Shown: in pieces, positions 1 to 9,432 of the stretch
Layout: every line of letters begins with the position of its first letter
Position numbering within the stretch: position 1 is the first letter of the stretch
Origin: Yponomeuta sedellus
Lineage: Eukaryota; Arthropoda; Insecta; Lepidoptera; Yponomeutidae
DNA: 64,000 nucleotides
Direction of reading: 5' to 3'
Assembly: GCA_934045075.1 (NCBI GenBank)
Contig: OW203747.1
Span: 13,359,894-13,423,893 of the forward strand
Made by a program: the position numbers and the translations under genes
Notes under the pieces: model-generated
The model's input: the letters and a program-made list of their open reading frames with translations, nothing else
What the model was told of the DNA's origin: nothing
Databases searched by the model: none

Positions 1-163
1 AAAGCTATGTCAGAGGCCTTATAGGCGGTTTGATAACTTTTGACAGCCTTCCACTGCTTTACAATCCTCCACCAACCCGGACTTGGCCTGGTGGAGTGTA
101 ACCTAACCTTCTTGCAATGCACGAAGAGACCCGTGCCCCAGCAGAGGGGATATACCAGGGTTG
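1..163 (+). mobile_element. 5S-SINE, 5' part cut off by the window edge
   Basis: The 3' two-thirds of the 5S-SINE family is present, from 'TCAGAGGCCTTATAGG' to the terminal 'GGATATACCAGGGTTG' segment. It matches the full copy at 7644-7986 with scattered substitutions. The 5S-like head would lie left of the window. Confidence 0.8.
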
Positions 164-255
164 CTTTGGGATGTTCTTTGTTTGACTAGTGTTGAATTTT
201 TTTTTGTATATTTTGCAGGAATGAACCCGGTATCGTTTTTCAAAGAACCGTATAA

Positions 256-300
256 AATTACTAGCTGACTCCGCAAACGTAGTTTTGCCATATTAATGAG
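256..300 (-). mobile_element. Helitron-like 3' end fragment
   Basis: The + strand reads ACTAGCTGACTCCGCAAACG, resembling the CTAG-ended 3' terminus of the Helitrons elsewhere in the window when read on the minus strand. Only the end is recognisable. Confidence 0.35.
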
Positions 301-339
301 CGTACGCGCTATTGTCAGTCCTATCAAATATGCACAAAA

Positions 340-545
340 TAATTCATAAAAACACAAGTATTGGTGTTGGTGGTGGTGTGTTCGTGTCTTGCTTCTGCTT
401 GAAAAAGTGGGAGGGAGGGCGGTGCATTAATTAACCGCATGGTGCTTGTGGGATTTTTGGCGGAATTTAGCAAAGTAATTTTAACTTTTTAATGCTATTA
501 TGGATTTCCGCAAAGTAACGCCTGATTCTATACAACATTATAAAA
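340..545 (+). repeat. Repeat-U copy 1
   Basis: This segment, with a GGTGTTGGTGGTGG-like start and 'CTTGCTTCTGCTTGAAAA' in the middle, recurs at 58840-59290 (+) and in inverted form at 25490-25905. It is noncoding. The 25.8-kb copy carries a hammerhead-like motif just upstream of the shared part, which suggests a Penelope-like origin, but no reverse transcriptase is visible here. Confidence 0.6.
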
Positions 546-686
546 ATTGTTAAAGACATTTCGGCTGAGTTCGATAACATACACTGTGACACGACATTTT
601 TATATATTATGTTTATGATTTCTCCAACTTGGAAATCTAATTTGCTTACTAATCTATTAGTTTACTAATCTGTCGTTTTGAGTATT

Positions 687-940
687 CTTCTTCTTCTTCA
701 GGCTATATTAGTCCACTGCTGGACATAGCCCTCCCCAAATGAGCGCAAGGTTGTGCCACCATTTGGGGGTAATGCCCATAATCCCCACGCTGGGCATGCG
801 GGTTGGGGATCGCAGTTTGGTAGAATTGTACTGCAGGGGGCGCCTTTGCCCACCCTCCGGTTTGAGTCCCTTAGTCGCCTTTTACGACACCTGCGGGAAG
901 AATTTGGGTTGGTGCTATTCTCTAGGCCGGCACCACACAG
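687..940 (-). mobile_element. RTE-SINE, near full length
   Basis: Read on the minus strand it starts at 'GTGTGGTGCCGGCCTAG' and ends with the RTE-type 3' end 'CCAGCAGTGGACTAATATAG' followed by (GAA)n. Short open frames on both strands here are shadows. Full-length relatives lie at 14398-14659 and 58107-58350. Confidence 0.85.
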
Positions 941-1479
941 CATTTGAGTATTAGGTATACAATACTCAAAGACAACAAAAAGTTAACATCAATAATCTTA
1001 TATCAGTGATAACTATTTTTTAAATATACAGCCTAGAAAGTACTATCAAAATCCTAGGCCTTTAGGTTCTAAAAATTGTTGTCATAGTGGTTAAAATTAT
1101 CGATGTTTACTTTTTGAAAAAGATATGATTACTAATAAATAGTTATGATTTTATTCACTCTGGGCCATATTTGACCCGCCGTTTCCCATCGTTACGACTC
1201 AGGCCTGGAGGTTCCAGCGCTGACACAATTTAGGTACCTATCTATTGACTTTTCTGAAAGGTTCACAGTTTAATGAATTGAAAGCGTACTCAAAGTTACG
1301 AAATTGTTTTAAGCTTCGCCGACTGTCGATAGGCATTTCAAGTCCACGAGACGATATCCATCTTGTTTTAAAGCCGAGTCCATCATTAATGGTCATTAAG
1401 CGTTTTTGCTGAGCTTAGATGGCAGAGATTATGTTGGCAATGTTTAGATGCTGATTGTACAATGATGATTGGCCTTTCT
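941..1479. other. No gene or recognised repeat
   Basis: AT-rich sequence without a long open frame or similarity to another part of the window that I could see. Confidence 0.5.
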
Positions 1480-1862
1480 GCATCTACGTAATGAGATGAT
1501 TTATACAGCGTCCAGTGGTATCCTCACCCATACTAGATGGGTAAAGGGAACACTCCGACGCTGTAGTGCCTGGGACATGGTTTTATAGATGGTGTAGGCT
1601 TGCCCAGCACCTATACCATCCTGACAGCTTAGTCAGCCTAGCCCACAGGAAAGACTAGTCAATACGTGCGGAGCCAACGAAGCCGCGGGTTTCCTCACGA
1701 CGTTTTCCTTCACAGCTAGCGCGTGGTATTGCGACTACAAATTCGCAAATGTAAGTAACTTTGAAATTAAACAAAGTCATTGGTACATGCCCGCACTCGG
1801 GATCGAACCTGGGGCTCTCGCTTGCCAGTCCATGGTTCTACACACTGAGCTACCACCGCTCT
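1480..1862 (-). mobile_element. tSINE-D, near full length
   Basis: Minus-strand order: a tRNA-like head (GAGCGGTGGTAGCTCAGT, then a GGTTCGATCCCGAG B box), a body with 'CATGTACCAATGACTTTG', then the 3' part with 'GGGCAAGCCTACACCATC'. It is the same family as the TSD-bounded copies at 13644-14064 and 31329-31739. Confidence 0.85.
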
Positions 1863-2206
1863 AGTATTGTACAATAGGCTAGTTGATAATAAGTATATTT
1901 TGCTCTCATTTGAGGGGCCGGGTTTTAAGAAAAAAATATCCTGATAAACGTTTTTTTTCTACAAACTTAGAATGTAATTCCTACACTAGGACAGGTTACA
2001 CTTGACCCCAGTCACGCCTGATGTAACGTGCTTACCTGTTAAATCCCTGTTAACTCTACTTTTAAAGACATCCAGATACTCACGACGATCTGGAAGACCG
2101 TCCCAGACATGGAAGAGATCCTTCTCTCTGAGACGACGAAGAAGGGTTGTATTTTACTACACCTTTATTAAAAATCGTTCAAAATCAGACAAAAAAATCA
2201 TCATCA

Positions 2207-2537
2207 TCAACCCATTATGTCCCCACCGAGGGGCACGGGTCTCTTCCCTGAGGAAGGTATAGGTCATACTCCACCACGGGAGCCAAGCCGGATTGGTGGA
2301 GGCTTGCAAGAGTAGTGACTTGTCTTACTGTCAGAAGTTATCAAGCCGTCCATAAGGCCTCTGACATGGCTTATCGACTGGTATTACACGGATGTCATGT
2401 CATGCAGAAGCGCCCGGAAAAATGCCACTAGCGGTAGTCACGGGGTGTTCACCCTTCCAGCACCTGGCCGCGCCTGCTGTTGCTTAAGCCAAGTGATTGG
2501 TGCTAATCACTCGGTTCCTCTAGGCCACAAGCGCTTC
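2207..2537 (-). mobile_element. 5S-SINE, near full length
   Basis: It runs from the 3' 'CAACCCATTATGTCCCC' end to the 5' 'GGCCACAAGCGCTTCG' head on the + strand. The 5S-like internal region is diverged but in order. Confidence 0.8.
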
Positions 2538-2892
2538 GTGTAACGTATGATATTTCTCAACAGATAGTCCACTTTAGAGGCTTACGAGTTTATGACAGTT
2601 CTTCGGTAGCCTTTCAAGTCACGTCAAGTCATACTGTGCGCAATAATTACTCTTAAAAGAACTCCATAGCGTTGGTGACACCTTTTCACCTCCACTGTAG
2701 TTTTAAGTTGGGGTCACCAAATGTTTTCTTGGTCAGGATGTAGGATGGTAAATTGAACCATGACCTTTATTACATCACACATTTAGAGACGGTAATTAGT
2801 TTGATGCGTTAATTGAACCGTTAAAAGTTATACAGAGCTAAAAGTCTTAACACGCAGGTCTCTTCGCGGGTTTCTGACTTGAGGATTTAATT
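2538..2892. other. No gene or recognised repeat
   Basis: No open frame of note and no clear internal repeat. Confidence 0.45.
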
Positions 2893-3060
2893 AACACTAG
2901 CCGTATCCCGCGGCGTTAGCCGCGGTTTGTCGACTTTCCCATGGGAATAAGATATTTTTCCTCAGTAAAACGTAGCCTATGGGTTAATCCAGGGTGTCAG
3001 CTAACTCCATGCCAAATTTTATTAAAATCGCTTATGTCATGTAATATGAAAATGGCGTAG
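2893..3060 (-). repeat. Helitron-related repeat (CTAG-type end), copy 1
   Basis: It starts with ACTAGCCGTATCCCGCGGCG, then carries 'AAAACGTAGCCTATGGGTTA' and 'CAGCTAACTCCATGCCAAAT'. The same body is at 6545-6712 and, in the opposite orientation, at 41740-41937, where the end reads CGCGGGGCACAGCTGGT. The end resembles the H2 Helitron hairpin and CTAG terminus; the class is inferred. Confidence 0.5.
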
Positions 3061-3179
3061 AAGCAGCTGGAATTAATAAAGAATAAGAATAAAGAAATTT
3101 ATCACATACTTCATAAAGTACAAACATTATTTTTACAGTTAGGTAATGTGTGACAAAAATCTATGTTTATTATAAGTTA

Positions 3180-3268
3180 GAATATTTTTGGGGCTTAATC
3201 GCGTAGTAATTTATTGCTATTTTACCTCGACGTTTCGACGACGTTACAGTCATCGTGGTAACGAGAAG
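3180..3268 (-). repeat. Repeat-V fragment
   Basis: It contains CGACGTTTCGACGACGTTAC, a variant of the Repeat-V core (CGACGTTTCGGCAGCGTTAC) seen at 24.9, 38.6 and 41.0 kb. Confidence 0.5.
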
Positions 3269-3651
3269 AACAAGTCGCGAAAGTTTAGTTGTTATGTTTA
3301 TTAATATATAATAATCAAAATTATGTAAGAAAACAAATTATGTAAGAAAACAAATTATGTAAGAAAACGTTGTTACAGAGCAAACGGCACCACGGCATAC
3401 CCGGTAGAACTTTGTAATGGAAATCCTATTGTATTTGACATTCAGTTTACATTACCGACTAGGCGTTAGTAAGCTTGCTTAGGGATAGTTCTTCCTTTGG
3501 GCTCGACTCTTATGAATCGGTACATCTAATTTCTCCTTCTGTTTGGGGGCGAGAGGCTACGTTCAACTCACCCTGGGTGTATCAAAAAGGTGTGAAGTTT
3601 ACGAGGGTTATTATACTTATTGATATTTATTACATTTAAAGACCAACTTCC
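3269..3651. other. No gene recognised; short tandem duplication
   Basis: A short tandem 'AAATTATGTAAGAAAAC' repeat at about 3320-3368 is the only structure seen. The rest is unassigned. Confidence 0.5.
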
Positions 3652-3868
3652 GCTAAGCCGTTGATGCCGGGTGTCATGTAATAGCAGTCATCAAGCCTTC
3701 AAGCCAGAAGCCTTATTATGGGCGTCTTGACAACTTCTGGCAGTAAGGCCCACTGTCTTACAATCCTCCACCAACCCGGACTTGGCCCCCGTGGTGGAGT
3801 ATGGCCTAACCTTCCTACGACGCAGGAAGAGACCCACGCCCCAGCAGTGGGGACATACATGGGTTAAA
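3652..3868 (+). mobile_element. 5S-SINE, 5'-truncated
   Basis: The 3' portion runs from 'GCTAAGCCGTTGATGCCG' to 'GGGGACATACATGGGTT'. The 5S-like head is missing, consistent with 5' truncation on insertion. Confidence 0.8.
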
Positions 3869-3925
3869 ATCGATTTCTTTCGTTCTTTTTAAAGAAAACA
3901 AAAAACGTTACTTGGCACGGCACGG

Positions 3926-4127
3926 CCTCTGTGGCGCAGCGGTACCGCATCTGCCTACCATGCAAGGGGTCCCGGGTTCGATCCCCGCCTGGGAACAAAA
4001 AGAAACCCAGGTCTTGGATGTTTACATGTTTGTGATGTCGTGGTTCTAGTTCCCACAACACAGGGTATCCTAGTGTAGGGCCAGAAGCAATTTATGTGCC
4101 TGTATGTAAATGTTATGTTATGTTATT
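3926..4127 (+). mobile_element. tSINE-E, full length
   Basis: The tRNA-like head has an A box (TGGCGCAGCGGTACCGC) and a B box (GGTTCGATCCC), followed by a body with 'CCAGGTCTTGGATGTTTAC' and a (TATGT)n-type tail. The minus-strand open frame across it is a shadow of the SINE. Confidence 0.85.
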
Positions 4128-4552
4128 TCGCCACAAAAATTTACATTAAAATACTCTGTGCCTTTGTTTACTTAAACAATTGACTGACAATGGCTACCGC
4201 CGAGCTGAACCTACATTCCTGAGATGCTCGCCTTTGTTAGCCGCTCCAGACGGCAGGGTCAAGTACAAAGTAATAACGAGCTACCCATACAATCCGAGTC
4301 ATTGCAAATTGCAACTGATGCCACTTCAACTAAGAGCACCTTTTGAACTTGCCATTGATATTCGTGCCTCATTGTGATGTGTTCTTGAACTACCCAGTAG
4401 CTTTACACACCGTTCCAGATAAATTATACTGATTTGTAAGCAAAGTAAGTACGTGTTTTCCATTCGACACACATTATTCTTCGTTTTTTTTCGTACTTAA
4501 ATAGCAAAACACAAATGCACTTAAATGAGTGGTTAAAATGAGAGGATGCGGC
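4128..4552. other. Unassigned sequence with a small unrecognised open frame
   Basis: A 65-codon frame at 4180-4377 (+) has no motif, signal peptide or family resemblance that I recognise, and nothing around it suggests a gene. It is recorded for completeness. Confidence 0.3.
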
Positions 4553-4640
4553 AATTTAAAGACAGAGCGCTATGGCGCTCATTAGAGGAGGGCTATGTCC
4601 AGCAGTGGACTACATAATATAGCCTGAAGAAGAAGAAGAT
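4553..4640 (+). mobile_element. RTE LINE 3' end
   Basis: It matches the last ~90 bp of the RTE copy at 17996-18405, including 'GACAGAGCGCTATGGCGCTC' and 'TCCAGCAGTGGACTACATAA', and ends in (GAA)n. It is heavily 5'-truncated. Confidence 0.8.
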
Positions 4641-4850
4641 AAGATAAAAATATTCTTTATTGTACACCAGAGCACATATTATAAAACATGTAAAGATACA
4701 AAGTACAATTGGCGGCCTTATTACTAAAAGCAATTTCTTCCAGACAACCTTACGACGGAAAGTTGCTGAAGGAAATAAGAGACGGGTAGTCGGTGCAAAT
4801 ATGAATATATTAATACACTACATAAGTAGTGTAGTAAGTATTGTTTATAT
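4641..4850 (-). mobile_element. LINE-G 3' end
   Basis: The + strand begins GATAAGATAAAAATATTC; on the minus strand this is an AATAAAGAATATT polyadenylation region followed by (TTATC)n. The body 'GGCGGCCTTATTACTAAAAG' matches the long copy at 28748-29825. It abuts the RTE tail to its left. Confidence 0.75.
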
Positions 4851-4987
4851 AGTTATGATAAACTTATATAAATACGTTATAATAACAATCTACGCGATGA
4901 GGAAATAAATAAATACAATATTGAAGAAGAAGAGTGGTTAAAAACGGTAAGGCACATATATATTAAAACACGTCTAAGACTTAAAAA

Positions 4988-5058
4988 CCTATTTAGAGGC
5001 TAAAAATTCCACCCATGCCGGGATTCGAACCCGCTACCTCTGGCTATCCGTGCCAGAT
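4988..5058 (-). mobile_element. tSINE-C, short insertion with 16-bp TSD
   Basis: A 71-bp piece (half tRNA-like head plus 'TTTTTAGCCTCTAAATAGG' tail on the minus strand) is bounded by the direct repeat GTCTAAGACTTAAAAA at 4972-4987 and 5059-5074. It is 5'-truncated within the tRNA head. The 3' end stops at AAATAGG rather than at the longer (AAAAAT) tail seen in other copies. Confidence 0.85.
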
Positions 5059-5214
5059 GTCTAAGACTTAAAAATTGAGAGAAAAATAAAAAAGGTTTGC
5101 TATTCAGGACGTTATTTCTAAAATCCGCAGCTCCTAAATTCCGTTGCGGTGTTAAAGAGGATGTAGTGACTAGAATTGGGAAAGGAATTGCATGACTAGA
5201 TAAACAGATAAAGA

Positions 5215-5350
5215 ACACTTTATTGCACAACCAGAAAAAAATAATTACAACCATGACATCTTAAATCTCAGTAATGCTATACAATTGGCGGTTACATCGC
5301 TCAGAGCGATCTCTTCCAGACAATTTTAGACGGAGTCGTTTACATGAAGA
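5215..5350 (-). mobile_element. LINE-G subtype 3' end
   Basis: On the minus strand it ends 'GTGCAATAAAGTGTTCTTT', the subtype also seen at 10100-10238 and 12470-12572. The body has GGCGGTTACATCGCTCAGAG. Confidence 0.7.
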
Positions 5351-5358
5351 ATATAATG

Positions 5359-5607
5359 TGGCGGGCCTTACTGTCAGAAGCTATCAAGCCGCCCATAAGG
5401 CCTCTGACATGGCTTAACGACTACCATCACATGACAGCCGGCACCAACGGCTTAACGTGCCTTGCGAAGCACGGAAGCGCTCGGAAAAAATGCCACTAGC
5501 GGTAGTCACGGGACGGTCACTCATCCAGCACCTGACCGCGCCAGCTGTGGTTTAACCTAAGTGATTGATTCCAAACACTCGGTTCCACTAGGCCACGAGC
5601 GCTTATA
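5359..5607 (-). mobile_element. 5S-SINE, 3'-truncated, part of an inverted pair
   Basis: It covers the 5S-like head (right end, CCACGAGCGCTTAT) to the middle of the element. About 55 bp of sequence beyond its head (5608-5665, including GCGATGGCCAGGCACG) is repeated in inverted orientation beyond the head of the copy at 7644-7986. Confidence 0.8.
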
Positions 5608-5879
5608 AGCAAGTAGTGATTAAATAATTGAAAGCGATGGCCAGGCACGGTTGCTTACTAGAGAGAAAAGAAAGGTAAAATAGCAATAAATTACTACGCT
5701 ATTAAGCCCTGAAAATATAATGAATATATGTTAGAAAGAAAGACATTTATTATACCAACAAGACACATCACAGAAACAAAAAACCAGATAAGTTAACACA
5801 AAATGAAATTAACTCGTCAGAAATAAACTGTTTAGAATAGAAGTTTGATTTTGGAACGCACCCATGACGGGCGTAACTA

Positions 5880-6345
5880 CTTGACAGCTGTGAGATTAGT
5901 TGAAAATTGACCTCTTGTCTCTTGCTTGTGAAACGTGTGTTTTCCCAAAATGTGCCCAAAATTGTGTGGCAATTAGATTGCAGGGCTTATATCTTCGTGT
6001 GAAGTGCGAAATAAGTTCAGGGACGGATGCCAGTATTGACAGTGTTGTCGGGCGACGGATCGCCCAAAATAGTGAACATCTTTCGGTGATAAAACGTGGT
6101 GCCGTGAAAGTGCACTGAAAGTAGGTAGCTTTCTGGGGAAAAACCTCTTGGGATAGACGGGGACGTCTAGGGATCCCCAAACCTCTCAGTGCACCCATCC
6201 CGAACGGCGCCGGCTGCCAAGTCGAGAGGCGTCGACGCAGACAGACTCTGTGCCTTGTTTTCTCATTAGTTTTAAGAATTAGTGTTTAAGTGGGTCCTAT
6301 ACCCAACGTAAACGAAATATACAATAAACGAAACAAAAAAAAAAC
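5880..6345 (+). repeat. Poly(A)-tailed retrosequence, identity unknown
   Basis: A more GC-rich block than its surroundings ends in 'ACAATAAACGAAACAAAAAA', a polyadenylation-like signal plus an A-tract. Frames of 72-100 codons run on both strands without recognisable domains. It looks like a retroposed transcript or a SINE/LINE 5' region; no second copy is in the window. Confidence 0.4.
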
Positions 6346-6403
6346 AAAAACATAGGTTTAGCCTGTGGTGTGTCGAAATTGCCACAAAGGGCAGCTGACT
6401 CAG

Positions 6404-6535
6404 CGTTATGCTGGCACGGATAGCCGGAGGTCACGGGTTCGAATCCCGGCATGGGTGGAATTTTTAGCCTGTAAATAGGTTTTTTTCAAATTGTCCTTAG
6501 CACGGGTTAGTGCATTAAAAATAATATAATCATTA
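6404..6535 (+). mobile_element. tSINE-C, 5'-truncated
   Basis: It carries the 3' half of the tRNA-like head (GGGTTCGAATCCCGGCATGG), the 'TTTTTAGCCTGTAAATAGG' segment and the long tail (TTAGTGCATTAAAAAT). Confidence 0.8.
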
Positions 6536-6544
6536 GGGAGTGAG

Positions 6545-6712
6545 GTTACTAGCTGAGCCCCGCAGCTTATCGATTTTCCCGTGGGAACGAGACATTTTCC
6601 CTCAGTAAAACGTAGCCTATGCATTAATCCAGGGCGTCAGCTAACTCCATACCAAATTTTATTAAAATCGCTTCAGCCGTTCAGACGTGAAAAAGTAATA
6701 AACATACACACT
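6545..6712 (-). repeat. Helitron-related repeat, copy 2
   Basis: It starts ACTAGCTGAGCCCCGCAGC and shares 'GTAAAACGTAGCCTATGC' and 'GTCAGCTAACTCCATACC' with 2893-3060 and 41740-41937. The orientation follows the CTAG end. Confidence 0.5.
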
Positions 6713-6783
6713 CTCAAATATTGTTTAAGAGTAGTCGCTTTTTTTAAACACGCACAATAACTTTGGCCCTTGCTTCAACGTTA

Positions 6784-6880
6784 TGAGATGATTTAGACAG
6801 CGTCCAGGGGCTCTTTTACTCATACTAGATGGGCGAAGGGCACTCTCGGATGCTACAGCGCCTGTGACAATGTTTTTTAG
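6784..6880 (-). mobile_element. tSINE-D 3' fragment
   Basis: Diverged 'GAGATGATTTAGACAGCGTC' through 'CGCCTGTGACAATG' matches the 3' portion of tSINE-D. A second related scrap is at 7370-7462 ('GTAGGCTTGCCCAGCACC'). Confidence 0.6.
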
Positions 6881-7129
6881 TTAGAATAGACTTTTTTCAA
6901 AAACCTATTTAGACTTTTATTCCGGATCTACTTACGGGTGTTGTTACATCGGAAAAATCCGACCAGGTTTCGCTCCGATTCGCAGAGCTTAATCATGGTG
7001 AGCAGAGACGGAGCTCGCGTCGTCGGTTGCTCGTCTCACACTACTAATAAAGTATTTAGGATAGTAGATCCGGAAAGGAAAGTAGGACTAAAAGTCTACT
7101 ATGTGTTTATAGAGTCTACAAAGTCTACA

Positions 7130-7246
7130 AAACCTATTTAGAGGCTAAAAATTCCACCCATGCCGGGACTCGAACCCGCGACCTCTGGCTAACCGTGCCA
7201 GCGCTCTCCCAACTGAGCTAATGGGCGACTACCGGCATCAGTAGTA
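7130..7246 (-). mobile_element. tSINE-C with tRNA-like head
   Basis: On the minus strand a tRNA-like domain (GCCCATTAGCTCAGTTGGGA, then GGGTTCGAGTCCCGGC) is followed by the AAATAGG tail. The flank at 6900-7129 shares 'GGACTAAAAGTCTACTATGT'-type sequence with 50165-50300 and 46410-46500. Confidence 0.75.
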
Positions 7247-7643
7247 CGTGTACAATAAAGAGTTCTAATCTAATCTAATCAGTGAAAATTCGAACCTCTT
7301 TACAATACTCTCTATATTACTTTTAGCCTCTAAATATATTTTTAAAATACTCTCTGTATTACGTGGAGTAGACTTGCCCGGCCCCTATACCATCCGGACA
7401 GTCGGACGCTAAGAGCCTAGGACATTGTTTCGGACGGGGTAGGCTTGCCCAGCACCTAAAACACGCGCAATATCAACGCGATAATTCGACATCTGACATC
7501 AAGAGTAATGTGGAAGAGTCGATAAAGCTCCAAGCGTCAAGGCTCGACATATCACGAGCATTCCACCTACTAGTAGGGTAACCAAGCGTGCCTGGCCATC
7601 GCTTTTAATTATTTAATTACTAGCTTGTTATATTTCTGAACAA

Positions 7644-7986
7644 AGCGCTCGTGGCCTAGTCGAACCGAGTGATTGGAAAAAATCACTTGAGTTAAACAAC
7701 AACAGGCGCGGTCAGGTGCAGGATGGGTGACCGTGCCGTGAGTACCGCTAGTTGCATTTTCAAGGCAAGGCACCGTTGGTGCCGGCTGTCATGTAGTGGC
7801 AGTCGTTAAGCCGTGTCAGAGGCCTTATGGGAGGCTTGATAAATTTTGACTATATGGCCCGCCACTGTCTTACAATCCTTCACCAACCCGGACTTGGCCC
7901 CCGGGGCAGAGTATTGCTTTACCTTCCTGCGATGCAGGAAGAGACCCGTCCCCAGCAGTAGGGACATACGAGGGTTGATATCGATG
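7644..7986 (+). mobile_element. 5S-SINE, full-length reference copy
   Basis: The head 'GCGCTCGTGGCCTAGTCGAA' leads into 'GAGTTAAACAACAACAGGCG' and 'AGGATGGGTGACCG'. This is the order of box A, the intermediate element and box C of a 5S rRNA gene. The body and 3' end ('GGGACATACGAGGGTTGATA') follow. It is a noncoding RNA-derived retroposon, presumably moved by a LINE not identified here. At least 18 copies or fragments occur in the window on both strands. Confidence 0.85.
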
Positions 7987-8299
7987 CCAAATTACATATT
8001 TTGTCAAATTAAGAAATGGTCACCCTACCTACGAAGTACCTACGAAACCAACACTGGTGACTCCATACCTCGAACTCAGTGTTAGAGGTCACAGATCACC
8101 AGACCTTAGGTTCTCCGTAACATCAAATGCCGCCCACACAAAAGTTGGAATTGCGATTGTAGTTCAATTTAATAAGTAAATAGAACTAAGAATTTTGATG
8201 ATCGATAAGTTTTAAAGACTAGACGACTTGCAACATTCACCTTGAATTTAATACGGAGTTTTTTTTATAAAAACAATGTTAAAGTTCCTAATGTAAAAG

Positions 8300-8358
8300 T
8301 TGTTCCATTGTGCTACCCAGGCTCGATTCCCACTGCGGGCGTGTACCAATGACTTCGT
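8300..8358 (+). mobile_element. tSINE-D head fragment, insertion host
   Basis: It has 'GGCTCGATTCCCACTGCGGG' then CGTGTACCAATGACTTCG, as in tSINE-D. The tSINE-C insertion at 8359-8795 interrupts it and duplicates AATGACTTCGT. Confidence 0.6.
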
Positions 8359-8795
8359 ACTATTTTTATTTTTAATGCACTAACCCGTGCTAAGGAACAA
8401 ATTTAAAAACCTATTTAGAGGCTAAAAATTTCACCCATGCCGGGATTCGAACCAGCAACCTCTGGCTATCCGTGCCAGCGCTCTACCAATTGAGCCAATG
8501 GGCGACTCACGGCATCAGTGAAATTTCGAACCTCTTTACACTATTCTCTGTATTACGTACAGGCAGCGACATCTGACTTAGGCAAATTGCAATTCTTATA
8601 GCCCCGACTACCTACTTTGCAGTTAGGTTTAACATCGGAACGATCGGACGAAATTTGTTCCTTAGCACGGGTTAGTGCATTAAAAATAAAAATAGTGTAA
8701 TCGGAACGATATCACTGTTACATGTTTATACTATTTTTATTTTTAATGCACTAACCCGTGCTAAGGAACAAATTTAAAAACCTATTTAGAGGCTA
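8359..8795 (-). mobile_element. tSINE-C compound insertion with 11-bp TSD
   Basis: It is bounded by AATGACTTCGT at 8348-8358 and 8796-8806. From left: long tail, tRNA-like head and body in minus orientation; then an inverted (plus-oriented) tail piece at about 8656-8698; then again a minus-oriented tail. One TSD encloses the whole compound, so it probably inserted as one event or was rearranged during reverse transcription. Confidence 0.8.
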
Positions 8796-8929
8796 AATGA
8801 CTTCGTTTTCATGTTTCATGTTCGGTTTCGATGGAATTTTATCTCTACTGCTCTTATTTTATTTATATTGAATTATATTAAGATTTTATTTCAATTTTAT
8901 TTAATTAAGTGCAATTTGATTTTTTATAA

Positions 8930-9112
8930 TCTATAATATAAAAATGAATCACTGAATGTGTTGGTAAGCGCAAATCTCGAGAGCAGCTGAACCGATTTCA
9001 GTGATTCTTTTTTAGAATATTCCTTGAAGAACGAGTATGGTTCTTATGGAGAGAAAAAAAAAATATTAAAGAATCGACTGTTAGGCGGTACGAAGTTCGC
9101 TGGGTCAGCTAG
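8930..9112 (+). mobile_element. Helitron H1 (non-autonomous)
   Basis: It starts TC after an A, ends CTAG before a T (the A|T insertion rule), and carries near its 3' end the short palindrome GCGGTACGAAGTTCGC. At 183 bp it has no Rep/helicase coding and must be moved in trans. It directly abuts the H2 element at 9113. Confidence 0.8.
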
Positions 9113-9432
9113 TCTTATATAAATTCAAAGTCCTGTCAAACTCACTCATCAACGCCCAGCCCAAGCCGTTTGACCTAGGGTCTATATAATAATGTAGGCA
9201 AGAAATAAGACCGGATTTTTTTAAATTCAACCCCTAAGGGGGCGAAAAGGGTTGCCAAAATTTGTATGGGATGTATAAAGAATGTTGTCAAATTTTCTTG
9301 AAACTTAAAATAAATACTCTTCAACACAATTAATTGAACACGTGTTTCGCCGTTTTTCTAAATTTAACCCTTAGGGGAGTGAACGGGGTTGCAAATTAAG
9401 TCCACGCGGACGGAGTCGCGGGCAAAAGCTAG
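9113..9432 (+). mobile_element. Helitron H2 (non-autonomous)
   Basis: It starts TC immediately after the H1 CTAG and ends 'GTCGCGGGCAAAAGCTAG' before a T, with the CACGCGGACGGAGTCGCGGG hairpin region. The interior matches the copy at 11570-11941, including 'CTCATCAACGCCCAGCCC' and 'CAACCCCTAAGGGGGCG'. Confidence 0.8.

Noticed and set aside
5896..6198. 100-codon minus frame
   Set aside because: It overlaps a plus frame of similar size in a GC-richer retrosequence; no domain is recognisable in either.
7644..7780. Functional 5S rRNA gene
   Set aside because: Only the internal promoter-like part is similar; the ends do not pair as in 5S rRNA, and the segment always continues into the SINE body.
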